64,000 nt of DNA from Zingiber officinale (GCF_018446385.1 NC_055996.1:127892532-127956531), one strand, 5' to 3'; counted from the first letter of the stretch, positions 1 to 11,929 are shown. Numbers and translations: made by a program. The notes: generated by a model not told the origin, from the sequence alone.

Positions 1-1155
1 ATTCATTAAATTAAATTGGTTTAATAAGTCATAATCTAAATTAGACTCATTGAATACATGAATCAACTTGAGTCCAACTCAATTAGCCCAATTAGGATTA
101 CTTTTAATCCAATTTGATTCATCAAATGAATCTAATCCTCTTGGTTCATCATATGAACCAAATCTCCATCTAATTGTCCTTAGTGTGTGACCCTATAGGT
201 TCTTGTAATGTTGGCAATGCCCTAAACCCATTTAGGAGCATAAGTAATGAGCGGTATCTAGCAACACATCATTACTACCCAAGTTACAAGAATGTCGAGA
301 TCCGACATCACCTTGTGACTACTAATTGTGACTCTTCACAATATATGACGAGTGTCCTTCTATCCTAGACATCTAGATTGATCAATGTGAGGCATAGATC
401 GTGTCATCCTCTGACCAATCTAAATCTTGAACTCCAAGTAGACTCACTAAATCAAATGAGCTCAATATCCCATATTGACTCATTTGGGCATGGTCATGCA
501 CTTCGTGGTCTCACTCTATCAAGAATACCGATGTCTCTCCTGTCATATAGGAGGGATAGATCCCATCTACATCACTCACATCCCTCTGCATAATTTGTTA
601 TATACCCAGTAATCGCCTTTATAGTCCACCCAGTTACGGGTGACGTTTGACGAAACCAAAGTACATAACTCCTTATGTAGGGATCTATGGTGACTTCAGG
701 TCTAAGGACTAGTAGTCATACTAATAGCCACATGAGAAAGTATATGACACTCATATAACGATCCATGATACTTTCTCATGGCGGGTCATTCAGTATACAT
801 TCTCTAATGTATACCCATGTGTCAACTTGATATCTCTATATCCATGACTTGTGAGATCAAGTCATCGAGTTGACCTACATGCTAGTCTTATTGCATTAAC
901 ATTGTCCCTGAATGTTAATACTCGACTAGGAATGATTAAGAGTAGTGTTCCCTATATCTTCTCACTATCGGTTCAACTAACCGATTGATATAGGTGAGAA
1001 TCATCTACTCAAGAATATTATTATACTTAGTTTATTTGGCACCAATACAAGTAAGTATAATAACCAAAATCCAAATGCCTTTATTAATATACAAGAATAT
1101 GATACAATGAGTCCATACAATCATCAAATGATTGGCTCTAGGGCTCTAACTAACA
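1..1155 (-). repeat. Element A 3' LTR (partial)
   Basis: Matches 7449-8603 at about 99 percent. On the minus strand it starts TGTTAG directly after a polypurine tract. Short ORFs inside it occur in both LTR copies and are not genes. Confidence 0.93.
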
Positions 1156-1168
1156 ATCTCCCACTAGC
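1156..1168 (-). other. Element A polypurine tract
   Basis: On the minus strand the purine-rich run AGTGGGAGATTG abuts the TG of the 3' LTR and follows the polyprotein stop. This is the usual plus-strand priming site of Copia elements. Confidence 0.75.
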
Positions 1169-4100
1169 ACTAGTGCCAATCAGTATAGGCTCTAAGGTCT
1201 AATGACCTAGTGTGGCCATTATGCTTTCTCTGTGCCAAAGCCTTGGTCAAGGGATCTGCGATGTTAGCCTCTGTAGGTACTCTGCAAATCTTCACATCTC
1301 CTCTATCGATAATCTCTCGAATGAGATGGAAGCGTCATAGTATGTGCTTGGTCCGCTGGTGTGAGCGAGGTTCCTTCGCCTGTGCTATAGCTCCATTGTT
1401 GTCACAATAGAGCTCAACTGGTCACCGATGTTAGGAACCACCCCAAGTTCAATGATGAACTCATGGATCCAAATCGCCTCCTTTCGCCTCGATGCGAATA
1501 TACTCTGTTGTAGAATCGCCATCTGATCCCGGTTCGAACTCTTCCACCGACAAAGACCACCATTAATGCAAAATACGAACCCCGACTGCGATCTATAGTC
1601 ATCCTGGTCGGTCTGGAAGCTAGCATCACTGTAACCCTTTACAGCTAGCTCAGCATTGCCTCCATATATTAAGAAATATTCTTTAGTCCTTCTTAAGTAC
1701 TTAAGAATATTCTTGACCGCTATCCAGTGACTTTCACCTGGATCTGACTGGTATCTGCTCGTCATGCTCAAAGCATACGAGACATCAGGTCGAGTACATA
1801 GCATGGCGTACATAATCGATCCTATGGCTGAGGCATATGATCCATGCGGTCTCTCTCCTCTCTAGAAGAGGGACCTTGAGTCTTCGAAAGACTCACGCCA
1901 TGTGACATCGGCAGAAATCCCTTCTTGGAGTTCTGCATGGCAAACCGAAGGAGTACCTTGTCAATATATGTACTCTGACTTAGGCCAAGCAATCTCTTAG
2001 ATCTATCTCTATAGATCTATATCCCTAGAATGCGGGATGCCTCACCTAAGTCCTTCATTAAGAAGCAACTCCCTAGCCAGGTCTTGACAGACTGAAGCAT
2101 AGGGATGTCCTTCCCAATGAGTACTATGTCATCCACATACAATATGAGGAAGATAACTATATCCCCTACAACCTTCTTGTAGACACAAGGCTCATCTTCG
2201 TTCTTGATGAAACCAAACTGTTTGATTGCATCATCGAATCAAAGATTCCAGCTCCGAGAAGTTTGCTTTAGTCCATAAATGGACCTATGCAGCTTGCATA
2301 CTCTGCTAGTATGCTGTGGATCTACAAAACCCTCAAGTTGTGTCATGTACACATCCTCGAGCAGGTTTCCATTCATAAACGCGGTTTTAACATCCATCTG
2401 CCATATCTCATAGTCATGGTAGGCTGCAATAGCAAGCATGATCCGAATGGACTTAAACATCGCTACTGGAGAAAAGGTTTCATCATAGTCAATACCATGA
2501 ATCTGTTTGAAACCTTTAGCTACCAAGCGACCCTTATAGATAAGTCCATCCATGTCAGTCTTTCTCTTAAAGACCCACTTACACCCAATGGGATTTACCC
2601 CTTCAGGTGGATCAACCAAAGTCCATACTTGGTTGGTGTACATGGATTCCATTTCGGATCTCATGGCCTCTAGCCATTTCTCGGAATCTGGTCTCATCAC
2701 AGCTTCCTGATAGGTGGTAGGCTCATCCTCTATGAGCATAATGTCATCATGGTCAGACAAGAGAAATGAGTATCTCTCAGGCTGACGACGTACCCTATCA
2801 GACCTGCGAAGAGGTATGTCTACTTGAACCGGTTGTTGTTCCTCAACTCCTTGTGGAACAACATCATCCACAACACTTTGTGGTTCCAGTTCAATTTCCA
2901 TCGAGGCATCAGTGCTATTGTTCGCATCTTGAACTTCTTCAAGATCGAACGCGCTCCCACTAGTCTTTCTAGAAACAAAGTCCCCTTCTAGAAAGACCCC
3001 AGTCTTTGCCACAACTACCTTGTGCTGACTGGGAATGTAGAAGTAATATCCCTTAGTTTCCTTGGGATATCCGATGAAATAGCACTTATCGGATTTGGGT
3101 CCTAATTTGTCTGAGACTTGACGTCGTACGTAAGCCTCACAGCCCCAAATCCTCATGAAAGATACCTGGGCATCTCTCCCAGTCCATATCCTATATGGTG
3201 TCTTTATCACGGCCTTGGATGGAACTCGGTTGAGAATAAAAGCTGTCGTGTCTAGAGCATATCCCCATAGATATGTCGGAAGATCTGTGTGACTCATCAT
3301 AGATCGTACCATATCTAATAAGGTACGATTCCTCCTTTCGGATACACCATTCCACTGTGGTGTTCCAGGAGGAGTGAGTTGAGATAAAATCTCACACTCA
3401 GCTAAGTAGTCACGAAACTCATGGCTTAAGTATTCACCACCTCGATCTGATCGAAGTACCTTAATACTCTTGCCAAGCTGGTTCTGTACTTCATTCTTGA
3501 ATTCTTTGAACTTTTCAAAGGATTCAGATTTATGTGTCATCAAATACACATAACCATATCTACTGAAGTCATCAGTAAATGTGATGAAGTACCTATAACC
3601 GCCTCTAGCAACGACATTGAAAGGGCCACATACATCACTATGTATGAGTCCTAACAAATCAGTCGCTCTCTCGCTGTGCCCACTAAAGGGAGTCTTGGTC
3701 ATCTTGCCTCGTAGGCATGACTCGCATATCTCATATGATTCAAAATCAAATGAGTCCAGCAAACCATCCTTATGGAGCTGGGATAAGCGCTTGTCATTTA
3801 TATGACCTAAGCGACAGTGCCAGAGATAAGTTTGGTTCAGGTCATTTGACTTGAACTTCTTGGTATTTATGTTATAAATAGGGCTCTCAAGATCTAGAAT
3901 GTAGAGTCCGTTTATCAGAGGTGCACTACAATAGAACATATCGTTTAAATAGACGGAACAACATTTGTTCTTTATTGTAAACGAGAAACCTTTCTTGTCT
4001 AAACAAAAAACTGATACAATGTTCTTAGTCAAAGCAGGCACATAACAACATTCATCTAATTCTAATACAAGCCCAGAGGGCAGAGATAGAAAATAAGTCC

Positions 4101-5106
4101 CTACAGCAACAGCAGCAACCCGTGCTCCATTGCCTACTCGTAGGTCCACCTCGCCCTTTGTCAATGCCTTACTATTTCTCAGCGCCTGCCCATCAGTACA
4201 AATGTGAGAAGCACATCCAGTATCTAATACCCATGATGTAGAAATAGATAGATTGACCTCTATAACATATATACCTGAAGTGGAAGCCTCACTTCGCTTC
4301 TTCTTAAGATCCTCCAAGTATACCTTGCAATTTCTCTTCCAGTGCCCGGTCTGACAGCAGTGGAAGCAGGTAGCATCCTTGGCGACCCCTCCTTTCGGCT
4401 TCAGTGCCTTGCCTTTGCCCTTGGCTTGGGACTTTCCCTTGCCTTTGGGCTTGCCCTTGTCCTTATGTTTCTGAACCATCAGAACTGTGTTGGGCTTAGC
4501 CTTCTTAAGGTTTAGCTCAGCAGTTCTCAACATACTGAGCAGCTCGGGCAGTGGCTTGTCAATCTCGTTGATATTGTAGTTTAGAACGAATTGACTGTAG
4601 CTATCCGGCAAGGATTGCAAGATCAGGTCAGTGGCTAGCTCTTGGCCAAGAGGGAACCCCAACCTTTGTAGGTTCTCTATGTACCCAATCATTTTGAGTA
4701 CATATGGGCCTACAGGAGCCCCGTCTGACATCTTGCACTGAAACAGTGCCCTTGAGATCTCAAATCTCTCATGCCTCGCTTGACCTTGATACAGTTGACG
4801 AAGATGTTCAACCATATCGTAAGCGCCCATTAACTCGTGTTGCTTCTGAAGCTCAGAGTTCATGGTCGCAAGCATTAGACATGACACATCTAATGCGTCA
4901 TCTTGATGCTTCTTGTAAGCATCTTTGTCAGCTCGCGGGGCATTGGCAAGAGGAGTCTCCGGAATGGGCTGCTCCAAAACGTACAGTTTACGTTCCTGAG
5001 TGAGAATTATTCTCAGGTTCCTGTACCAGTCCAGGAAGTTTGCTCCGTTGAGCTTGTCCTTCTCAAGGACAGATCGCAGAGAGGAGGTGTTCGTATTTGA
5101 CGTCAT
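1168..5106 (-). pseudogene. Element A Copia gag-pol polyprotein, broken
   Basis: The first 955 codons are open from an ATG at 5106. In order they hold: Copia gag (about residues 1-250); a CCHC zinc knuckle (CFHCCQTGHWKRNC); aspartic protease with DTG (WVLDTGCASH); the GAG-pre-integrase HH-CC finger (LWHCRLGH, CESCLRGK); the integrase core (DVCGPF, DDFSRYGYVY, then QWNGVSERRNRT); and the RT start (GCKWVFKRK, QMDVKTAFMNG, YGLKQ). An in-frame TGA then stops translation near 2239. The same frame continues with the RT active site YVDD near 2115-2150. RNase H follows (GYSDASF; 1385-1813) after at least one further stop or shift, and the tail (ANIADPLTKAL) ends near 1168 with one more TGA. Several stops look like CGA to TGA changes. 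The clade within Copia is not certain. Confidence 0.92.
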
Positions 5107-5223
5107 GGTTATCTACAACAGAATAAAAGCAGAAATAAATATCATATTCTTAATCATTTAATTAGGCCTTTAACTAAATGATGCTCCCACTGAATTCTAT
5201 AATTCATGTGGGAGAAGATCCAC

Positions 5224-5398
5224 ATCATACTAACCCTTGAGTTAGCTTTGGCTAATACGCCCAAGACTTAGTATGATCGGTAGGTAACGATTACCAATTA
5301 CATCTCTATGAAACTCTTGTTTATAAAATCAATATCCACATTTATATTAAAACTCGAGTTAGCTTTGGCTAATACGCCCGAGAGTTAATATAGATGTG
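5224..5398 (-). other. Twin hairpins with identical loop in element A leader
   Basis: Two fold-backs (5224-5277 and 5337-5398) lie just before the gag start in transcript orientation. Both share an identical 22-base centre that contains TTAGC-CAAA-GCTAA, itself a small hairpin. The closing stems differ: ATCATACTAA/TTAGTATGAT in the first and a TATATTAA-type stem in the second. The inner 4 bp change together, CTTG/CAAG against CTCG/CGAG. This looks like a conserved RNA structure in the 5' untranslated leader. Its function (packaging, dimerisation or translation) is inference. Confidence 0.6.
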
Positions 5399-6254
5399 AT
5401 TTTGACCTATCTTTTCCAACCGTTGGAAGAATGCCTATAGTTGACTCGATCTAACCGAGCAACTAGGAATACTCAATCTAATTGAGTTTGTATTCACCCA
5501 TGCGTTGATAGGCGGGACCAAGATTGTCCCTCCGTACCCTACCAAGATAATATGTATTGCTATGCTTTGGCAGATTCAACAATACATGTGATCGAGGTAG
5601 TGATAGGTATCACGGCACGGTTAGGCATTTAGAGTTGGTTCGATCGAGATCTAATCTAATCGAAAAATATGCATCTTGTGCACGACTTAGATCTAATCTA
5701 ATCGCAAGGGTGCATCATGTGCACGACTTAGATCTAATCTAATCGTAAGGCACTAATTAATTAATTACTTATTAAACATGCATCATATACATAAGCAATT
5801 AACTAATTAATATATTTGTGATTTAGTCATGGCCCTACTACGATCCTCTCAAGCCAATGAGAAGATCGAATGGTCAACCTAGGGTCAACAGCTTCTCCAA
5901 GCTCCTCCCTTTGACCACCTTGTGTTGCTCGTGCCCGCCTCGGAACTCCGTCTCGTGTGGACCCTCCACCGCTCCAATTTGTACATTACAATTTGAAACT
6001 CGAGTTACATTCGAGTCTAAATCTAATTTACAACCAGAATATATGAGAAAGGTACGACGCGCAGGTCACGAAAAAATAAAAACATACAACACGCGCAAAC
6101 ACATAACGACACGCAGGCCGTATTATGAATTACAACATAATCCAATCATATTGGATTTTTGGGCCATGACTATCAAAAAATTAATATATAATTCAAAATT
6201 ATATATTTTTCATAATTTTCTATAATTTTAAAATTAATTTTTTACAATTTTTAC

Positions 6255-6640
6255 GAGTAAAATTTCCCGGCGGTCCCGTTTAGCGGTTTCGGGCGCAATC
6301 GCGGAACGGATCCCCTTGCGGGGCCAGGGGCAGCGCCCCTACCCGCGATCTAACCATCGCGAGGGTTCCTTTGCGATCCAACAGCGCCCAAACTCACTGT
6401 CCCAAAACGATTTGGGTCGAGACATTGCCGTTTCGGAAAAATCTTCCCGGCAGGTTCGTTTTTAGCGATTTCGGGTGCAATCGCGAAGCAAATCCCCTTG
6501 CGGGGTTAGGGGCAGTACCCCTACCCACTATCTAACCATCGTGAGTTGCTCCTTTGCGATCTAATGGCACCCAAGCCCACTGTCCCAAACGGATTTGGGG
6601 CAAAACGAAGCCGTTTAAGGAAAAACTTCCCGGTAGCCGA
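6255..6640 (-). repeat. 181-bp GC-rich tandem duplication in element A leader/LTR
   Basis: Two diverged copies of a GC-rich unit, each starting at TCCCGG (6265, 6447) with a third partial start at 6628, give periods of 182 and 181 bases. Each unit holds CCCCTTGCGGGG and a run close to GGGGCAG(C/T)(G/A)CCCCTACCC. The composition differs from the AT-rich surroundings. It lies upstream of gag in the element's reading direction. Confidence 0.75.
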
Positions 6641-7448
6641 AGCCTACAAGTGCCGAGATACTTGTGCTTCGCTTCTACGGAAAAATTACCCATAAAAACA
6701 TAAAAAACTAAATTTTTACAGAAAATCACAGAAGGTTTAGTTTTCATAAAACCAAAAATTAAACTCGTACAAGCCTTGCACGTGGCTCTGAGAAAACCGC
6801 TTTTCGCATCGCGAAAACCCCGAATCACCCAAAGCCGTAGATCCGTGCAAGGAAAAAAACCGAACGAAAATTACGAGTACGAGTTTTTAAATATCTAGAT
6901 CTACTCCTAGATCTATGTGTTAAGAAGTATACCTTGAAGCGTGCCCTTTCGCGTTCCCGCTCGTCCAAGGAATTGCCGGATCTCTAGACCGTCAAGCGTC
7001 GGTCCTCTAGAAGTATCCACACGGACACGTAGGTGAAGAAAACCTCACACAAAGGTGTGCTAGCACCTTGGTAAGATTCGGCCAAGCAAGGAGGAGAGGG
7101 AGAGGGAGAGCTTGAGGAAGAAGAAAGGAGTGAATGAGGAGTTCAATGAAAATGAATTTCATTAACCCCCTAAAGTGGCCGGCCACCTCTCCAAGAGTAA
7201 CCCCCATTTCTCACTTAATGCCTCATTAAAGAGAATGGGTATGTAACTCCCATGAGGTGGCACACCATGATGATGTGGAACATCATCATTGGTCCACCTA
7301 ATGTCAACTCACCAATGAGGTGGCAAAAGGTCAAGTCAAAATTGACCTTTGGTCTTCCTTCTCAAGTCAAGTCAAACTTGACCCAATCTCTACCATGGTT
7401 AATCTAATCCAACCATTTGATTCGAGCCAACTTAATATAATGAATCTA

Positions 7449-8603
7449 ATTCATTAAATTAAATTGATTTAATAAGTCATAATCTAAATTAGACTCATTG
7501 AATACATGAATCAACTTGAGTCCAACTCAATTAGCCCAATTAGGATTACTTTTAATCCAATTTGATTCATCAAATGAATCTAATCCTCTTGGTTCATCAT
7601 ATGAACCAAATCTCCATCTAATTGTCCTTAGTGTGTGACCCTATAGGTTCTTGTAACGTTGGCAATGCCCTAAACCCATTTAGGAGCATAAGTAATGAGC
7701 GGTATCTAGCAACACATCATTACTACCCAAGTTACAAGAATGTCGAGATCCGACATCACCTTGTGACTACTAATTGTGACTCTTCACAATATATGATGAG
7801 TGTCCTTCTATCCTAGATATCTAGATTGATCAATGTGAGGCATAGACCGTGTCATCCTCTGACCAATCTAAATCTTGAACTCCAAGTAGACTCACTAAAT
7901 CAAATGAGCTCAATATCCCATATTGACTCATTTGGGCATGGCCATGCACTTCGTGGTCTCACTCTATCAAGAATACCGATGTCTCTCCTGTCATATAGGA
8001 GGGATAGATCCCATCTACATCACTCACATCCCTCTGCATAATTTGTTATATACCCAGTAATCGCCTTTATAGTCCACCCAGTTACGGGTGACGTTTGACG
8101 AAACCAAAGTACATAACTCCTTATGTAGGGATCTATGGTGACTTCAGGTCTAAGGACTAGTAGTCATACTAATAGCCACATGAGAAAGTATATGACACTC
8201 ATATAACGATCCATGATACTTTCTCATGGCGGGTCATTCAGTATACATTCTCTAATGTATACCCATGTGTCAACTTGATATCTCTATATCCATGACTTGT
8301 GAGATCAAGTCATCGAGTTGACCTACATGCTAGTCTTATTGCATTAACATTGTCCCTGAATGTTAATACTTGACTAGGATTGATTAAGAGTAGTGTTCCC
8401 TATATCATCTCACTATCGATTCAACTAACCGATTGATATAGGTGAGAATCATCTACTCAAGGACATTATTATACTTAGTTTATTTGGCACCAATACAAGT
8501 AAGTATAATAACCAAAATCCAAATGCCTTTATTAATATACAAGAATATGATACAATGAGTCCATACAATCATCAAATGATTGGCTCTAGGGCTCTAACTA
8601 ACA
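7449..8603 (-). repeat. Element A 5' LTR (visible matched part)
   Basis: Identical in structure to the LTR at 1-1155, with its TG end at 8603 next to interrupted element C1 sequence. The inner end is not fixed, because the matching left copy leaves the window. A degenerate primer-site-like TCTCAGAGCCACG on the minus strand near 6785-6800 would make the LTR about 1.8 kb; this is weak. Confidence 0.88.
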
Positions 8604-9705
8604 AAAACTAGCGAGGCGCGACATCCTCCGGACCTAGTTAACGAACCTCCGGATGAACCAAGGCGAGAAGGTAGCGCAACTCCAAGCGAGGATCAAAGAG
8701 CTAATCACGCAACTAACCAATCTTGGAGAATAAGTAACGAACCAGGACTCGATCCGGTACGCGCTCAACGCCTTCTCGAGAACTCCCGATTGGGCTTCCT
8801 TAGTAGATGTGTACTACATCTCTAAGGATTTCGAGGTAAGCACTTTAGAACAATTGTTTTCGACTTTTGAACTTCACGAATCTCGAGTTACAGAGCCCAC
8901 TAGAGTAGAGAAAATCAGTCAGAACATTGTCCTAAAGGCAAAAGTAAATGGTTCTGACTTCGAAGCCTCAGTCGACGAATCCGAAGCGGCACTACTGGTA
9001 AGACGCTTCAATAAGTTTTTCAGTACTAATAAATTTAAATCGCAGAGACATCATCGAAAGAAGAGGATGGTTCATTGCTATAACTGCAACGAAGAGGGGC
9101 ACATCAAAGATGACTGCCCAAAGCTAAAGAGAAAGGAGAAAGAAAGGGAAAAGTCAAAATACAAGAAACCATAACCCTCCAAGCATAAGAACCTGAAGGC
9201 TACTTGGTCAGATTCGACATCCTCTAAGTCATACATCCGAGAATTCTCGGGGCTAGCACTAATGGCGAACTATCAGCCAGAAGAAGACTCAAGCTCAGAC
9301 ATGAGCATAAATGAAGGGGGAGGTTCATCAGAAGAAGAGAGCAGCAGTGAAGGGGGAGCATCACCAGATCAGGTAAGTAAGGTACGCAATCTAACCCCGA
9401 CTCAATCTTTTAAATTTATTAAAGCTCTTTCTAAAGAATTAGATAAATTAAAAAAAGAAAATGATAATTTGAAATCAGAAAATGGAAATTTAAAATTGGA
9501 AATTGAAAAATTGAAATATGATGCATGCTTAAAGATAAATGTTTTTCCAAAATCAAAACTTAAAATTTATGAAAAATTAAACTGGTATATAAGGAAGCAT
9601 CAGGGGCAACTTAGGAAAATTCCTAAGAATTATATACCTCCTAAGTTTTTGACTAATTCTGTAGGAAGGAACCTTTATTGGGTTCCAAAATCTTTGCTAG
9701 TTTAA
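8604..9705 (+). pseudogene. Element C1 gag fragment with zinc knuckle and coiled coil
   Basis: One reading frame runs from the junction with element A to 9705. It is broken by a TAA near 8731 and another at 9172-9174. The part at 8809-9174 has the UBN2-type gag fold segment, then a basic linker and the CCHC knuckle CYNCNEEGHIKDDC. The part at 9262-9705 is acidic and Ser-rich, then has a strongly heptad-like Lys/Glu/Leu stretch (KELDKLKKENDNLK), a probable coiled coil, and a basic end. The gag of C2 at 62863-64000 has the same order: acidic MASYQEEE-type segment, then SQVRSLPPNQLFKF. The nucleocapsid and multimerisation roles follow from the family. Nothing after it resembles pol. Confidence 0.82.
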
Positions 9706-10379
9706 ATTTCTCTTTTAGTTAAAAGCTTACAGTGAGAAAATTAAACATTGAAATTCTTTATGGAAGCTTTATCTAAGGAAGTGGTTGTTGCTCCAATAAC
9801 CAAGAAGGCCTAGTGCCTCGCCACGACCTGGAAGCTAAAATATTGAAAGAAAATGTTTAATTAACTTTCTGAAAAAAGCATTAAAAACAAGAATTAAATA
9901 ATACTTTGAAAGTTTATCAAACATTTTTTTAAAATAAACAAAAATTTCTTTTACTTAGAATTTTTTTAAAACTCTAACTTGAAAAAAATTTTATTTTAGT
10001 TAGAATTTTTTTTTGGAGAAATTCTAGAAACTTCATTTGACTTAGAATTCTTTTGGGAACATTCAAAAATTAAGTTTAACTTAGATATTTTTTTTAAATT
10101 CTAAAAATTCATTTTTTCTTAGAATTTTTTTTTTGCTTAGTATTCTCTTATTGGTACCCCATTTTTGCTGTGATCAAAGGGGGAGAGAGAGGTACAAGTT
10201 TATGGAGAGTTAGGAAAATTATAATTTTACCTATTTTTTTTGAAAATGTGTTGCAATTTTATTTATTGCAAAGGTTATGCTTAACTGGTTAGTTTAGTAA
10301 TTTTTCTTTAAAATTACTTTTTATGTCTATTTTTTCCCTAACTTGAACTTAGGTTGATACACATCAAAAAGGAGGAGAT
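9706..10379 (+). other. Element C1 3' noncoding region and polypurine tract
   Basis: AT-rich with long T and A runs and no ORF. At 9735-9860 it holds a module that also occurs inside the B LTRs (14180-14280 and 16740-16850). It ends in the purine run AAAAAGGAGGAGAT (10366-10379) directly before the TGTTGG of the 3' LTR. Confidence 0.7.
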
Positions 10380-11442
10380 TGTTGGACCCCGTGGTGTTTT
10401 GATGTGATCAACCAAGTTGGTTAGGTCCTGCTTTGTGTTTGATCCCTGTGTCTGAGTGTGCAGGTGTTGGAGTATATACTGAAAGCCTAAGCTTTTGTAA
10501 ACATTTATGTTAAATAAAGAATCACATTTGGTCAATTTATCTACATTTGATTGTAGTTGTTCAATTAATTTATATTGTAGATAACATAGTATGTGGTGTC
10601 ACATATAGAAGATGGTGTTATCAGTACCTTATAAATTATAAACAGTAGCTCACGACCAAAATGCAAAGGAACAAACCATTGGAAGGTCGTAGTGTAATTA
10701 GGAATTAGTTTATCTTGACTATATAATTACACTAGTACACTTAGAGTGTATTGAGTAGGACCATTTGAGGTTGTTTCTTTTATACTGACTTTATAAAGGA
10801 ACAAATACCACAGTTATTATGGAAGTGTGTGCTCTTAATCCTAATATAATAACAAGCATATATATTTGATATTTATTTCTTTAATTTATCAATGGGTGAG
10901 ATTTAGCTCGATGAATCAATAAACCCGATAAGTTGGGAAATGATATCACTTATAGTGTGTGTTGTTGATTATAGAAGGAAACTGTGTCCTAGAGATACTA
11001 GGTTGATAATGTCCTCAAGAGGAGCTCATAAGGATTGTCATGTTAAACCCTGCAGGTGGACTTAGTCCGACATGATGATAAGGTTGAGTGGTACTACTCT
11101 TGGATTAAGATATTAAATAAATGAGTTGTCAGTAACTCACTTAATTAGTGGACATTCGATATCTTAAACACAGGGAGACTAACACACTCATAATTGTTGG
11201 TGCAACCTTAGGTCAAGGTTGACCTGGTTGACCTGACTCGAGTTATATTTTGATGTTTGACGAGAATAGAAAAGTTCTATTCTGAAGTTTGACGAGAATA
11301 GAAAAGTTCTATTCTGATGTTTGACGAGAATAGAAGTTGAAGTTGTATCTTGATGTTTGACAAGGATACAAACTTGGGAGATTATGGGTGCAATCTTTGG
11401 TCAAGGTTGACCTGGTTGACCCGACTTGAATTGACCTGATTC

Positions 11443-11680
11443 GGGAAAAGTCCAAGTATGGAGACTTGGCACGGAAAAGTCCAAGTATGGAGACTTGGCA
11501 CGGGAAAAGTCCAAGTATGGAGACTTGGCACGGAAAAGTCCAAGTATGGAGACTTGGCACGGGAAAAGTCCAAGTATGGAGACTTGGCACGGAAAAGTCC
11601 AAGTATGGAGACTTGGCACGGAAAAGTCCAAGCAGGGAGCTTGGCACGGGAAAAGTCCAAGTATGGAAGCTTGGCATGCG
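11443..11680 (+). repeat. 30/31-bp minisatellite in LTR F
   Basis: About eight copies of GGAAAAGTCCAAGTATGGAG-type units, each followed by ACTTGGCAC, with unit length alternating between 30 and 31 bases. Because the pair length is 61, open frames appear on both strands; these are not genes. Confidence 0.93.
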
Positions 11681-11683
11681 AAG

Positions 11684-11916
11684 TTGGAGAGGGCTCGGTA
11701 GCTCGTTCTCTGGACCGGATGGAGTCGGGAGGGCTCGGCAGCTCGTTCTCCGGACTAGGTCAGAGAGAGCTCGGTAGCTCGTTCTCTGGACCGGATGGAG
11801 TTGGAGAGGGCTCGGTAGCTCGTTCTCCGGACTAGGTCAGAGAGGGCTCGATAGCTCGTTCTCTAGACCGGACGAAGTCGGAGAGGACTCGGTAGCTCGT
11901 TCTCCGGACTAGGTAG
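11684..11916 (+). repeat. 42-bp/84-bp tandem repeat in LTR F
   Basis: Five to six units of GGCTCGGTAGCTCGTTCTC alternate between a TGGACCGGATGGAGT and a CGGACTAGGTCAGAG ending, which makes an 84-bp higher-order unit. The array lies directly after the 30/31-bp array. Confidence 0.88.
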
Positions 11917-11929
11917 GGTTTAGGGCTGG

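Larger units (their letters stand above)
1..8603 (-). mobile_element. Element A: young Ty1/Copia LTR retrotransposon, cut by window start
   Basis: Positions 1-1155 and 7449-8603 are the same sequence without indels (constant offset 7448), so they are the two LTRs of one element read on the minus strand. Between them lies one minus-strand gag-protease-integrase-RT-RNase H region in Copia order (integrase before RT). The LTR begins TGTTAG at 8603 and 1155. I counted about 12 differences over 1155 bases, mostly transitions, so the insertion is recent. The left end of the 3' LTR lies outside the window, so the target-site duplication cannot be checked. The element sits inside the gag of element C1. 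Confidence 0.93.

Noticed and set aside
174..593. Two short ORFs that recur at 7622-8041
   Set aside because: Duplicated because they lie in both LTRs of element A; no domain or codon evidence.
11309..11835. Several overlapping ORFs on both strands
   Set aside because: They are produced by the 30/31-bp and 42-bp arrays of LTR F, with repetitive peptides and no domain.
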